Source: UBA964 sp037444685 (GTDB taxonomy: Bacteria > Pseudomonadota > Gammaproteobacteria > Steroidobacterales > Steroidobacteraceae). From it: a stretch of DNA of 64,000 nt. Position numbers and translations under genes: made by a program. Within the stretch, counting starts at the first letter, position 1; each line of letters begins with the position of its first letter. The notes below the pieces were generated by a model. That model searched no databases. It was not told the origin of the DNA and saw only the letters and a program-made list of their open reading frames with translations. This document shows positions 34,575-43,262 of the stretch, piece by piece. Location of the stretch: positions 186,001-250,000 of the forward strand of contig JBBILX010000004.1 in assembly GCA_037444685.1 (NCBI GenBank), given 5' to 3'.

Positions 34575-35539
34575 GACTCGGTCCTGTCTGCTGCGCGGCG
34601 GCGCCGGATCGCCTCGATGGGCACCGCGCGCTCGCTGGCCGGGCCGGTCGCAGCGCTCGCGGTCCGGCGGGCGGCGGGTGCCCAGGCGACGCCGTAGATG
34701 ACCTCCCAGGTCGCCGGTAGCAGCGCGTCGCGCCGCAGCGGCTCGTACGCCGCCTCGAGCCGCGCCAGCGCGCCACGGCCCGTCAGGCCGCGCGCGCGAC
34801 CCCTGGCGGCGTTGCTGGCGCCGAGGGTCTTGAGGTCGCTCATCAGGTCACGCACCGACGCATAGGCGAGTTCGTGTGTGTCGACGTCGAGCACCGGTTG
34901 CTCGAAGCCGGCGCGCAGCAGCGCGTCGCCGACGTCGTGCATGTCGAGGAAGCGATGCACGTGCGGTGAGGAGTCGACCGCGGCCCAGGCGGCGCGCAGC
35001 TCCCGCAGCGTCGATGGACCGAAGGTGCTGAAAGCCAGCGCGGCACCCGGCGCCATGACGCGCACGAGCTCGGCGAACGGTTCGGCCGGATCGTCGCACC
35101 ACTGCAGCATCAGGTTGCTGAAAACCAGGTCGATGCTGCCGGCGCGCAGCGGCAGCGCGCACGCGTCGGCCCCGAGCCGTTCGAAGCGTGCGCCGATCCA
35201 CGCGCCGAGACTGCCGCCAAACCACCGTGCGGGCCCGCGCTCGCGCCAGCCGAGCAGGTGCCCCGCCTGCACGAGCATGCCCGGCGCGAGGTCTGCGGCT
35301 ACGACCAGCGCACGGGGAAAGCGCTGTTTGAGCATGCGCGCCGCGTGGCCCGTGCCGGCGCCGAGATCGAGCACGACACCCGGTGCGATCCGCAGTTCGG
35401 CTACGCGTTCGAGCAGCTCGTTGCGCACGATGCGCTGCAGCCGCGCGACGGTGTCGTAGCGGCCGCTCGCGGCGCTGAAGCGCGCGCGCACGCGGCGGCG
35501 CTCGAGGCGCAGCGCGGCGTCGGTCGGTTCAGCGCGCAA
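34571..35539 (-). CDS. bioC: Malonyl-ACP O-methyltransferase
   Basis: This 322-residue SAM-dependent methyltransferase masks malonyl-ACP so that it can enter fatty-acid synthesis as the pimeloyl precursor. RVRARFSAASGRYDTVARLQ is the typical BioC start. VLDLGAGTGHAARML is SAM motif I, and DLVFSNLMLQWCDDP is motif II. The protein is longer than E. coli BioC (251) because of an extended C-terminal part. I chose the TTG at 35539: GGAG lies 7 nt upstream and it overlaps the bioH stop by 11 nt. The frame continues upstream without conservation. Confidence 0.92.
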   Translation of the reverse strand: MRAEPTDAALRLERRRVRARFSAASGRYDTVARLQRIVRNELLERVAELRIAPGVVLDLGAGTGHAARMLKQRFPRALVVAADLAPGMLVQAGHLLGWRERGPARWFGGSLGAWIGARFERLGADACALPLRAGSIDLVFSNLMLQWCDDPAEPFAELVRVMAPGAALAFSTFGPSTLRELRAAWAAVDSSPHVHRFLDMHDVGDALLRAGFEQPVLDVDTHELAYASVRDLMSDLKTLGASNAARGRARGLTGRGALARLEAAYEPLRRDALLPATWEVIYGVAWAPAARRTASAATGPASERAVPIEAIRRRRAADRTES

Positions 35540-36290
35540 CGACGTGCTCCTCGAGGCATGCGGCGACCTGCTCCGTGTGCGAGACGAACGGCGCATGGCC
35601 TGCGCGCGCGATCTCGCGGTAGCTGCCATCGGGCAGCGCTGCTGCGAGCGCGCGACCTGCAGCGGGCGGCGTGATCCGGTCGTACTGGCCGCCGATCACC
35701 AGCGCAGGGATCGCGAGCCGCCCGAGGCGATCGCGCAGGTCCGTCTCGCGCAGCAGTTCGAGGCCACTGGCGAGCGCGTCGGGCGAGGCGTAGCCCTGCG
35801 CGGCGATCGCCGCCTGCAGCGCTGCGAGCGCGATCCGGCCGTGGGCGCTGCCACGTACCTGCACCTCGAGAAACTCGTGCACGGTGCGGACCGGATCCGC
35901 GCGCAGCCGTTGCGAGAATCCTTCGAGCACCTCGGGCGCGAGGCCGTGCGGCCAGTCGGGCGCGGCGAGGAAGCGCGGCGTGCTCGCGATCAGCGTCAGG
36001 CTGGCGACGCGTGGCGGATGCGCGAGCGCGAGCGCGAGCGCCGCGAGGCCGCCGAGCGACCAGCCGACGACATGTGCACGGCGCGGCAGGCGCGCGGCGA
36101 GGTGAGCCGCAAGCGCATCGACACCAGCCGCGAGCAGTGCCGTCGGGGCGTCGCTGCGGCCATGCCCGGGCAGGTCGGGTCGCACGATCTCGAAGCGCGA
36201 GGCCAGTCGGGCGGTCAAGGCATCGAAGACGCGCTGGTTCGCGCCCCAGCCGTGCAGCAGCACGAGCGGTGTGCCTTCGCGGTCCGTCAT
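35529..36290 (-). CDS. bioH: Pimeloyl-ACP methyl ester carboxylesterase
   Basis: This 253-residue alpha/beta hydrolase removes the methyl group installed by BioC, releasing pimeloyl-ACP for BioF. LVLLHGWGANQRVFD gives the oxyanion strand, GWSLGG the nucleophile elbow (Ser at about 80), IGGQYDRITP the Asp and RAGHAPFVSH the His. All triad residues are intact, in contrast to the duplicated hydrolase at about 22 kb. Start and stop overlap bioF (4 nt) and bioC (11 nt). Confidence 0.95.
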   Translation of the reverse strand: MTDREGTPLVLLHGWGANQRVFDALTARLASRFEIVRPDLPGHGRSDAPTALLAAGVDALAAHLAARLPRRAHVVGWSLGGLAALALALAHPPRVASLTLIASTPRFLAAPDWPHGLAPEVLEGFSQRLRADPVRTVHEFLEVQVRGSAHGRIALAALQAAIAAQGYASPDALASGLELLRETDLRDRLGRLAIPALVIGGQYDRITPPAAGRALAAALPDGSYREIARAGHAPFVSHTEQVAACLEEHVVAR

Positions 36291-37495
36291 GGCGCCTGCT
36301 CCCTGGTCGCCGTCGTCTCCCAGGCGCGCGCCAGTGCCTCGACCAGGCCATCGACTTCCGTGTCGGTGTGTGCGGCGCTCAGTGTCACGCGCAGGCGAGC
36401 CGCACCCTCGGGTACGGTCGGTGGCCGTATCGCCGTGACCCAGTAACCGGCGTCGCGCAGGCAGTTGCTGATCGCCGCGCAGCGGCTCACGGCGCCGACG
36501 AGGACGGGCTGGATCGGCGTCGCCGAGGCGGTAAGCGGCAGTCCGTGCGCGAGCGCGGCAGCACGAAACCGCGCCGTCAGCTCCAGCAGCCGTGCGCGCC
36601 GCTGCGGCTCGTCGCGGACGATGCGGAGCGCTGCGCGCGTCGCCGCCGCGACCGGCTCCGGCAGCGCGGTCGTATAGATATAGGTGCGGGCGCGTTGCAG
36701 CAACCACTCGATCAGGTCGGCATCGCCGGCGACGAAGGCGCCGAAGCTGCCGAACGCCTTGCCGAGCGTACCGATCAGCACCGGCACGTCGTCGGCGTCG
36801 AGACCGAAGTGCTCCAGCGAGCCGCCGCCGCGCGCGCCGAGCACGCCGAGACCATGCGCATCGTCGACGATGAGCCAGGCCTCGTGCCGCCGCGCCAGCG
36901 CCGCGAGGGCCGGCAGCGGCGCCAGATCCCCGTCCATGCTGAACACGCCGTCGGTGACGATCAGCGCGCTGCGCGCGCCACCGTCCCGCGCCGCCGGGCC
37001 GCGCGCGAGCTCGCGCTCGGCGGCGGCCGTGTCGCAGTGCGCGTAACGCGCGAACGTCGCGCGCGACAGCAGTGCCGCATCGATCAGAGAGGCGTGATCG
37101 AGCCGGTCCTCGAGCACGACGTCGCCGCGGCCGGCGAGCGCGGTGACAACGCCGAGGTTGGCCATGTAGCCGGTCGAGAACAGCAGCGCGCGCTCGCGGC
37201 CGGTGAACTCCGCGAGCTCGCGCTCGAGCGCATCGTGCTCGGGGCCGTGCCCCGTGATCAGGTGCGACGCGCCCGATCCGGCACCGCCGGCTGCGGCCGC
37301 GTTGCACATCGCCGCGCTCAGCGCCGGCTCGCTCGCGAGGCCAAGGTAATCGTTGCTGCTGAAGTTGACCCAGCGGCGTCCGGCTTGCAGCAGGGAGGTC
37401 ACGCCCGCGCGACCCAGCGTCTCGCGTCGGCGTCGCAGGCCACGGCGGTCGAGATCGGCGAGCGCCTCGCGCAACGCCTCAGGCCGGCACCGCAT
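36287..37495 (-). CDS. bioF: 8-amino-7-oxononanoate synthase
   Basis: This 402-residue PLP enzyme condenses pimeloyl-ACP with alanine. The segment WVNFSSNDYLGLASEP and the SGASHLITGHGPEHDALE block are standard. LIVDDAHGLGVLGARGGG provides the PLP-pyridine Asp/His, and GTLGKAFGSFGAFVAG carries the Schiff-base Lys. Its start overlaps the bioB stop by 17 nt, an unusually deep overlap that argues for coupled translation. The ATG at 37495 yields the usual N-terminus with its ALADLDRRGLRRRR helix. Confidence 0.96.
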   Translation of the reverse strand: MRCRPEALREALADLDRRGLRRRRETLGRAGVTSLLQAGRRWVNFSSNDYLGLASEPALSAAMCNAAAAGGAGSGASHLITGHGPEHDALERELAEFTGRERALLFSTGYMANLGVVTALAGRGDVVLEDRLDHASLIDAALLSRATFARYAHCDTAAAERELARGPAARDGGARSALIVTDGVFSMDGDLAPLPALAALARRHEAWLIVDDAHGLGVLGARGGGSLEHFGLDADDVPVLIGTLGKAFGSFGAFVAGDADLIEWLLQRARTYIYTTALPEPVAAATRAALRIVRDEPQRRARLLELTARFRAAALAHGLPLTASATPIQPVLVGAVSRCAAISNCLRDAGYWVTAIRPPTVPEGAARLRVTLSAAHTDTEVDGLVEALARAWETTATREQAP

Positions 37496-38468
37496 GCGTT
37501 TCGGGACGGATTCCGAGCCGTTCGAGCAGCGCGCGATCGTGCTCGACGTCGGGATTGCCGGTCGTCAGCAGCTTCTCGCCGTAGAAGATCGAGTTGGCGC
37601 CCGCAAGGAAGGCCAGCGCCTGCAGTTCGTCCGACATCTGCTCACGACCGGCCGAAAGGCGCACATAGGACTTCGGCATGACGATGCGTGTCACGGCGAT
37701 CGTGCGCACGAACTCGAGCGGATCGATCGGCGGGCGCCCCGCGAGCGGCGTGCCGGGCACGCGCACGAGCTGGTTGATCGGCACGCTCTCGGGGTGTCGT
37801 GGCAGAAGCGCCAGCGTCTGCAGCATCCGTGCCCGATCGCGCACGGTCTCGCCCATGCCGACGATCCCGCCGCAGCAGACCTTGAGCCCGGCGGCGCGCA
37901 CGGCATCGAGCGTGTCGAGCCGGTCCTGGAACTCCCGCGTGGTGATGATCTCGCCGTAGAACTCCGGCGAGGTGTCGATGTTGTGGTTGTAGTAATCGAG
38001 ACCGGCGTCGCGAAGTTCGCGCGCCTGTTCGGCGTCCAGCATGCCGAGCGTCGCGCAGGTCTCGAGGCCGAGCGCGCGCACCTCCCGCACCATCGCCGCA
38101 ACCTTCTCGATGTCTTTCCGCTTCGGTGAGCGCCAGGCCGCGCCCATGCAGAACCGGGTCGCGCCGGCCGCCTTGGCGGCGGCGGCCCGCTCGCGGACCT
38201 CCGTGAGTTCGAGCAGTGTCTCGCGTTCGAGCCCGGTGTCGTAACGGATGCTCTGCGGGCAGTAGGCGCAGTCCTCCGGACAGGCACCGGTCTTGATCGA
38301 CAGCAGCGTGCTCATCTGCACGGTGTTCGGGCGCTGATGCTCGCGGTGAACGCGCTGGGCGTAAAACAGCAGGTCCGCGAACGGCAGCGCGAACAACGCC
38401 TCGATCTCCTCGACCGTCCAGTCGTGGCGCACGTCGCCAAGGCGGGCGCGGTGGGTGTGATCGTTCAT
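37479..38468 (-). CDS. bioB: Biotin synthase
   Basis: This 329-residue radical-SAM enzyme inserts sulfur into dethiobiotin. The CxxxCxxC cluster ligands are Cys63, Cys67 and Cys70 in GACPEDCAYCPQS. The [2Fe-2S] site residues lie in ETCATLGML and GLKVCCGGIVGMGE, and the Arg ligand region is in YVRLSAGREQM. The start at 38468 (MNDHTHRARLGDVRHDW) matches gammaproteobacterial BioB. It is the first gene of bioBFHCD, and the upstream region carries a candidate BirA operator over a TTGACA element. Confidence 0.97.
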   Translation of the reverse strand: MNDHTHRARLGDVRHDWTVEEIEALFALPFADLLFYAQRVHREHQRPNTVQMSTLLSIKTGACPEDCAYCPQSIRYDTGLERETLLELTEVRERAAAAKAAGATRFCMGAAWRSPKRKDIEKVAAMVREVRALGLETCATLGMLDAEQARELRDAGLDYYNHNIDTSPEFYGEIITTREFQDRLDTLDAVRAAGLKVCCGGIVGMGETVRDRARMLQTLALLPRHPESVPINQLVRVPGTPLAGRPPIDPLEFVRTIAVTRIVMPKSYVRLSAGREQMSDELQALAFLAGANSIFYGEKLLTTGNPDVEHDRALLERLGIRPETHAVPA

Positions 38469-38593
38469 GGCGATTTCCTCGAAAAACGCGACGGCGCGGG
38501 CGAATGGTCCGGAACGCGCCAGTAATCCAGGCGGCACGCCGCCACGGCAGGCGCGAGCCTTACCGGGAGGCGCTGGCATGTTCGGCGCGAGCA

Positions 38594-39355
38594 ATGGGAA
38601 CTGTCAACCGCGCCATGTTTTTCAAGTCGACAATCGCGGCGCATTGGCCCGGCTGGTGGCAGCGACGCTACCCGTCCCTGCCCTGGATCGAGCGGGTGTC
38701 GCTGCGCGTGCTCGCGCCACGTTGCCTCGCCTGCGGCGAGCCCGCAGCGCCCTGCCCCATCGACCTCTGCGACGTCTGCCTGGCGACCTTGCCGATGCGG
38801 CCCCTGCCGACGCTCGAGGTGCCCGGTGTCGCCGCCCACCTGCACTGCATTCCGTGCCGGTACGACGACCCGGTGGCCGGCTGGTTGCAGGATCTCAAGT
38901 ACCGCGGCGACTGGCGACCGGCGCGGGTGCTCGGCGCACTGCTCGCGGCCGCGCGGGCCGCGACCGGCCGCCCACCGCCGCAGGCGATCGTACCCCTGCC
39001 GCTGCACGCGACCCGCGAGCGTGAGCGCGGCTTCAACCAGGCCGAGCGGCTCGCGGTCGCCGCGGCGCGCTGGCTGGCCGTGCCCGTCGCGCGCGATGCA
39101 CTGCTGCGCCGGCGTGCAACCCTGCCGCAGACGCGGCTCGCCGCGCCTGCCCGTCGCCGCAACGTCAGCGAGGCGTTCGAGATGCATGCCGGCTGGCGCG
39201 ATGCGGCGGCGCTGCCACGCCACGTGGCGCTGCTCGATGACGTCGTGACAACGGGTGCGACGCTTGCTGACGCAGTCCGTGCGCTGCGTCGCCACGGCGT
39301 GCAGACAATCGAGATCTGGGCGATCGCGCGCGCCGAACTCGCGCCGCCCGATTGA
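38594..39355 (+). CDS. comF: ComF family phosphoribosyltransferase-like protein
   Basis: This protein of about 253 residues has the ComF layout. A Cys4 zinc-ribbon-like start (RCLACGEPAAPCPIDLCDVC) is followed by the short ComF linker with the LKYRGDW motif, then VPLPLHATRERERGFNQAERLA. The PRPP-binding loop VALLDDVVTTGATL closes the domain. ComF is associated with DNA uptake and replication restart. The start is uncertain: ATGs at 38594 and 38615 are both in frame and the second lies within the candidate BirA operator. It is divergent from bioB and convergent with the small gene at 39357. Confidence 0.88.
   Translation: MGTVNRAMFFKSTIAAHWPGWWQRRYPSLPWIERVSLRVLAPRCLACGEPAAPCPIDLCDVCLATLPMRPLPTLEVPGVAAHLHCIPCRYDDPVAGWLQDLKYRGDWRPARVLGALLAAARAATGRPPPQAIVPLPLHATRERERGFNQAERLAVAAARWLAVPVARDALLRRRATLPQTRLAAPARRRNVSEAFEMHAGWRDAAALPRHVALLDDVVTTGATLADAVRALRRHGVQTIEIWAIARAELAPPD
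38601..38633 (-). promoter_or_regulatory. Candidate BirA operator and bioB promoter -35
   Basis: On the plus strand the half-sites CTGTCAACC (38601-38609) and AGTCGACAA (38625-38633) are separated by exactly 15 nt. This fits the BirA operator form TTGTAAACC-N15-GGTTTACAA with two and three mismatches. On the minus strand the first half-site contains a perfect TTGACA (38607-38602), oriented as a -35 box towards bioB, with a weak -10 (GAACAT) 18 nt on. Biotin-bound BirA repressing the biotin operon would be the expected logic. Confidence 0.55.
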
Positions 39356-39356
39356 G

Positions 39357-39614
39357 TCAGGCGTGGCCGGCATGCTGGCCGGTGACGCTGTCGAACAATC
39401 TGACACCGAGCCCGTTCACCGCGGACGCCGAGGCACGCAAGTCCTTGTCGGTGCAAGACGTGCGGTGCGCTGGCGCGGATCCTGCTTGCACCGAGTTGGG
39501 GCCCCTTGCCAGATCGTCCAGGGGGAGGAAGCCACGGGAGGCCGGCGAGGCCTCCAGGGGATCGGTCGGCGCGGCACGGGTCGTCAAGAACCCGGTCGCG
39601 CCGGACCGACTCAT
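39357..39614 (-). CDS. Small hypothetical protein coupled to ubiA
   Basis: This 85-residue frame starts with an ATG that overlaps the ubiA stop by 4 nt (ATGA), and it fills the space up to the comF stop. The product is Ala/Arg/Ser-rich with a mid segment GFLPLDDLARGPNSVQAG and the end LGVRLFDSVTGQHAGHA. No signal peptide, membrane helix or known motif is visible, and I do not recognise it. The coupling and codon composition like its neighbours are the only support, so it could be a chance frame in a GC-rich spacer. Confidence 0.35.
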   Translation of the reverse strand: MSRSGATGFLTTRAAPTDPLEASPASRGFLPLDDLARGPNSVQAGSAPAHRTSCTDKDLRASASAVNGLGVRLFDSVTGQHAGHA

Positions 39615-40531
39615 GGTGGCGCGGTGCCGCGCAGCGCGAAATCGGTGGCGATGCCCGCGAAGACGGCGAGGCCCACCCAATGGTTGTTCACGAAGGCGCG
39701 GAAGCAGGCGTCGCGTTCACGGCGGCGCGTGCTCCACTGTTGCCATGCGAACAGCAGCACGACGGCGCCGAGAGCCGCCCAGTACGGCGCGCCGAGCCGT
39801 TCGCTGTGTCCGGCGAGCGCGAGGCCGAGCAGCATCATGGCCTGCATGACGCCGACGATCGCGCGGTCCATTTCGCCGAACAGCAGCGCGGTCGAGCGCA
39901 ACCCGAGCGCCGCATCGTCGTCGCGATCGACCATGGCGTACCAGGTGTCGTAGACCGCGGCCCAGACGATCGAGACCAGCAGCAGCAGCCAGCCCGTGCG
40001 CGGCACCTCGCCGGTCTCCGCCGCGAAGGCCATCGGGACGCCCCAGCCGAACGCGACGCCGAGGTAGAACTGCGGTGCCGGAAAGAATCGCTTGAAGAAC
40101 GGATAGCTGACTGCGAGCGCGGCGCCGACGAACGACAGCATGACGGTCAGCGCGTTGAGCTGCAGCACCAGCAGGAACGCGAGACCGCTGAGCGCCGCGA
40201 ACAGCCCCAGTGCTTCGTAGGGCGAGACGCGGCGCGCCGCGAGCGGCCGGTCCCGTGTGCGGCGCACGTGCGGATCGAAGTCGCGGTCGGCGAAGTCGTT
40301 GATGATGCAGCCGGCCGAGCGCATCAGCACCGTCCCGACGACGAACACGATCAGCGTGAGGGGCGTGGGCACGCCGTCGGCTGCGAGCCACAGTGCCCAG
40401 AGGGTGGGCCACAGCAGCAGGAAGACGCCGATCGGCCGGTGCAGTCGCGTCAGATAGACGTAGTCGAGCCCGCGTCGGATCAGGCGTGCCTCGAGCGGCA
40501 CCGAGGTCAGCGGCGGGGCGGGCGTGTTCAC
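39611..40531 (-). CDS. ubiA: 4-hydroxybenzoate octaprenyltransferase
   Basis: This 306-residue membrane prenyltransferase attaches the polyprenyl tail to 4-hydroxybenzoate in ubiquinone synthesis. The two Asp-rich motifs are present: NDFADRDFDPHVRRTRDRPL (NDxxDxxxD) and YDTWYAMVDRDDDAALGLRS. The N-terminal YVYLTRLHRPIGVFLLLWPT is typical of UbiA. The start is a GTG at 40531 that overlaps the ubiC stop (GTGA). Eight or nine helices are expected. UbiC, just upstream, supplies the 4-hydroxybenzoate. Confidence 0.96.
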   Translation of the reverse strand: MNTPAPPLTSVPLEARLIRRGLDYVYLTRLHRPIGVFLLLWPTLWALWLAADGVPTPLTLIVFVVGTVLMRSAGCIINDFADRDFDPHVRRTRDRPLAARRVSPYEALGLFAALSGLAFLLVLQLNALTVMLSFVGAALAVSYPFFKRFFPAPQFYLGVAFGWGVPMAFAAETGEVPRTGWLLLLVSIVWAAVYDTWYAMVDRDDDAALGLRSTALLFGEMDRAIVGVMQAMMLLGLALAGHSERLGAPYWAALGAVVLLFAWQQWSTRRRERDACFRAFVNNHWVGLAVFAGIATDFALRGTAPP

Positions 40532-41073
40532 GCTGCGGGACGACCGATGTCGGGGAGGAACACCTCGCGCAGCGTCAGCGCGTGCGGGCCGATCGCGAAC
40601 GTCGAGCGTCGGACCCACAGCGCCTGCGCGGGCAGGCCGCGGCGCGCGAGCGCGTCGCGCACGATGTCGACATCGTCGTAGAGCCGCGCGTACTCGAAGT
40701 CGGAGCGCCTGACCGCGCCATGCGCGGCGAGCGCTTCGCCGAGCGGCGTGCGGCCGATGCAGCCGAGCCACGGCTCCGCGGCGAGCGTCGCTGCCGGTAC
40801 GCGCGTCTGCGCGTAGATCCAGGCGCGACCCGCGCAGCACAATTCGATCTCGCGGACGTGGTCCCCCGCCTCGCTGCGCTCGCTGACCACGTTCATCCCG
40901 AAGGCGCCGGCACTCGCCTCGCGCACCCGCTCCGTCAGCAGCCCTGGGGTCAGCAGCCAGCTGCGCAGTTCGGCGTCACCCTCGTAGCAGTTCAACGCGT
41001 GACCTGGCAGCCACAGATGCGGGTCGGTCGGCGTATCGGACGGGACAGTGCTGGGCGTGTCGATCAGGGCCAT
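40528..41073 (-). CDS. ubiC: Chorismate pyruvate-lyase
   Basis: This 181-residue soluble enzyme cleaves chorismate to 4-hydroxybenzoate and pyruvate, committing it to ubiquinone. Recognisable segments are LRSWLLTPGLLTERVREAS (the N-terminal helix region), VREIELCCAGRAWIYAQTRVP (quoted in part: REIELCCAGRAWIYAQT), LGCIGRTPLGEAL and ALWVRRSTFAIGPHALTLREVFLP-type ending. The catalytic Arg and Glu lie within the IELC and EVFLPDIG segments. It is coupled to ubiA and lies 54 nt downstream of recG. Confidence 0.93.
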   Translation of the reverse strand: MALIDTPSTVPSDTPTDPHLWLPGHALNCYEGDAELRSWLLTPGLLTERVREASAGAFGMNVVSERSEAGDHVREIELCCAGRAWIYAQTRVPAATLAAEPWLGCIGRTPLGEALAAHGAVRRSDFEYARLYDDVDIVRDALARRGLPAQALWVRRSTFAIGPHALTLREVFLPDIGRPAA

Positions 41074-41127
41074 GCTCGAGGTGCGCAGGGGCGGGCTCGC
41101 GTGCGGTACATGGGCGGCGCGGTCGCG

Positions 41128-43242
41128 TCAGCCAACGCGGCCATAGCGCTCGTCGGCGCCAATCCAGCGCGCGGCGAGCGGCGCGATTCTATCGCGGTAG
41201 CGCGTCAGCATCAGCTCGGCGGCCTGCTGGACGCGCGGCAGCAGGTCGGCGTCGCGACCGAGATCGGCGACGCGCATCTGTGCGAGCCCCGTCTGCCGCG
41301 TGCCGAGCAGCTCGCCCGGTCCGCGCAGCTCGAGGTCGCGCTGCGCGATCTCGAAGCCGTCGTTGCTCTGCCGTATCGCCTCGAGCCGCGCGCGCGACAA
41401 TGCGCCGAGCGGCGCGCGGTACAGCAGCACGCAACTGCTCTCGTGGGCGCCGCGGCCGACGCGGCCGCGCAGCTGGTGCAGCTGCGCGAGTCCCATGCGC
41501 TCGGCGTTCTCGATCACCATCAGCGTCGCATTCGGCACGTCGACGCCGACCTCGATTACGGTCGTGGCGACGAGCAGCTGGATCTGGCCGGCCTGGAAGG
41601 CGCGCATCGCCGCCTCCTTGCTGCGCGGCGGCATGCGCCCGTGCACGAGGCCGACGCGCACGTCGGGGAGCGCCTCGGCGAGAGCGGCGGCCGTCTCCTC
41701 GGCGGCCTGGTACTGGACCTCTTCCGACTCCTCGATCAGCGGGCAGACCCAGTAGGCCTGCCGGCCCTGGGCGACGGCGGCGTGGATCCGGGCGACCACC
41801 TCATCGCGCCGGCTCTCGGCTGCGACCACGGTCCTCACCGGCGTGCGTCCGGGCGGCAGCGCATCGATGACCGAGACGTCGAGATCGGCGTAGGCCGTCA
41901 TCGCGAGGGTCCGCGGAATCGGCGTCGCGGTCATGATCAGCTGGTGCGGATGGCGCTCGCGCCGACGGCCTTTCTCCCGCAGCTGGAGCCGCTGCTGCAC
42001 ACCGAAGCGGTGCTGCTCGTCGACGATGGCGAGCGCGAGATCGTGGAATTCGATGCCCTCCTGGAACAGTGCATGGGTGCCGACCACGAGCTGGCCCTCT
42101 CCCGAGGCGACCAGCTCGAGCGCGCTGCGCCTCGTCCTTGCCGGCTGCGAGCCCGTCACCAGCACGGTCGTCACGCCGAGCGGCATAAACCATTTCTCGA
42201 GGTTGCGGAAATGCTGCTCGGCCAGCAGCTCGGTCGGTGCCATCAGCGCGGCCTGATGGCCGCTGCCGATCGCGCGTGCCGCGGCGGCGGCGGCGACCAC
42301 GGTCTTGCCGCAACCGACGTCGCCCTGCACGAGGCGCGTCATCGGCCGGTTGCGCGCGAGGTCGGCGTCGATCTCGTCGAGCGCGCGGCGTTGCGCGACC
42401 GTCAGCGGGAAGGGCAGGCTGGCAAGGAAGCGCGCCTCGAGCCCGGCCGGGTCGGTGAGCGGCTCGGCCGCCTCGGCGCTCGCCGCGGCGCGCAGCATCT
42501 TCAGCGCGAGGTGATGTGCGAGCAGCTCTTCGAATGCGAGCCGGCGCTGCGCCGGGTGCCGCCCGTCGAGCAGTTGCTCGACCGGCGCATCGCGCGGCGG
42601 CCGGTGCACGAAGGCGAGCGCCTCGGCGAGTCCCGGCAAAGGCCGCCCGTTCGCCGTGTCGGTCAGCGCGAGCACCTCGGGTGGCAGCCAGTCGCGCACC
42701 CCGGCATTGCGCAGTTCCACGAGAGCCTGATCGATCAGCACGCGCAGCCGGCCCTGGGTGACACCCTCGGTCATCGGGTAGACCGGCGTCAGGCGGTCGT
42801 CCACCGGTTCGATCTGGCCGGCGAAGCGCCGATACTCCGGGTGCACGATCTCGAGCCCCTGCGGGCCACGTCGCACCTCGCCGAAACAGCGGATCCGCGT
42901 GCCGCGCGCGAGGCCCTGCTGCTGTGCCTGACTGAAGTGGAAGAAGCGCAGGGTCAGGAGGCCCGAGCCGTCCGAAATGCGCGCGAGCAGCTGGCGGCGC
43001 CTGCGGACCGCCACCTCTGCGAGCAGCACCTCTCCCTCGACGACTGCGCGCACGCCGGCCTGCAGCGCGCCGATCGCTGTCACGCGCGTGCGATCCTCGT
43101 AGCGCAGCGGCAGCAGGAACAGCAGGTCCTGCACGCTGCGCACGCCGAGCGCGGCAAGGCGCTCGGCGAGCGCCGCCCCCACACCACGCAACGCCGTGAC
43201 CGGCCGCTGCTCGCGCGTGGGGGTGCCCGGGTCAGCGTTCAT
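41128..43242 (-). CDS. recG: ATP-dependent DNA helicase RecG
   Basis: This 704-residue helicase remodels stalled replication forks and branched DNA. The N-terminal wedge domain begins TALRGVGAALAERLAALGV and includes QDLLFLLPLRYEDRT. The helicase core has Walker A as VQGDVGCGKTVVAAAAA, motif Ia APTELLAEQHF, the DEQH variant as IVDEQHRFGVQQRL, TATPIPRTLAMT, and late motifs VGVDVPNATLMVIENAERMG and QLRGRVGRG. Length is close to E. coli RecG (693). I chose the ATG at 43242, 20 nt after ridA. Confidence 0.97.
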   Translation of the reverse strand: MNADPGTPTREQRPVTALRGVGAALAERLAALGVRSVQDLLFLLPLRYEDRTRVTAIGALQAGVRAVVEGEVLLAEVAVRRRRQLLARISDGSGLLTLRFFHFSQAQQQGLARGTRIRCFGEVRRGPQGLEIVHPEYRRFAGQIEPVDDRLTPVYPMTEGVTQGRLRVLIDQALVELRNAGVRDWLPPEVLALTDTANGRPLPGLAEALAFVHRPPRDAPVEQLLDGRHPAQRRLAFEELLAHHLALKMLRAAASAEAAEPLTDPAGLEARFLASLPFPLTVAQRRALDEIDADLARNRPMTRLVQGDVGCGKTVVAAAAAARAIGSGHQAALMAPTELLAEQHFRNLEKWFMPLGVTTVLVTGSQPARTRRSALELVASGEGQLVVGTHALFQEGIEFHDLALAIVDEQHRFGVQQRLQLREKGRRRERHPHQLIMTATPIPRTLAMTAYADLDVSVIDALPPGRTPVRTVVAAESRRDEVVARIHAAVAQGRQAYWVCPLIEESEEVQYQAAEETAAALAEALPDVRVGLVHGRMPPRSKEAAMRAFQAGQIQLLVATTVIEVGVDVPNATLMVIENAERMGLAQLHQLRGRVGRGAHESSCVLLYRAPLGALSRARLEAIRQSNDGFEIAQRDLELRGPGELLGTRQTGLAQMRVADLGRDADLLPRVQQAAELMLTRYRDRIAPLAARWIGADERYGRVG

Positions 43243-43262
43243 CCGCGCGCCGGCGCGGCGCC

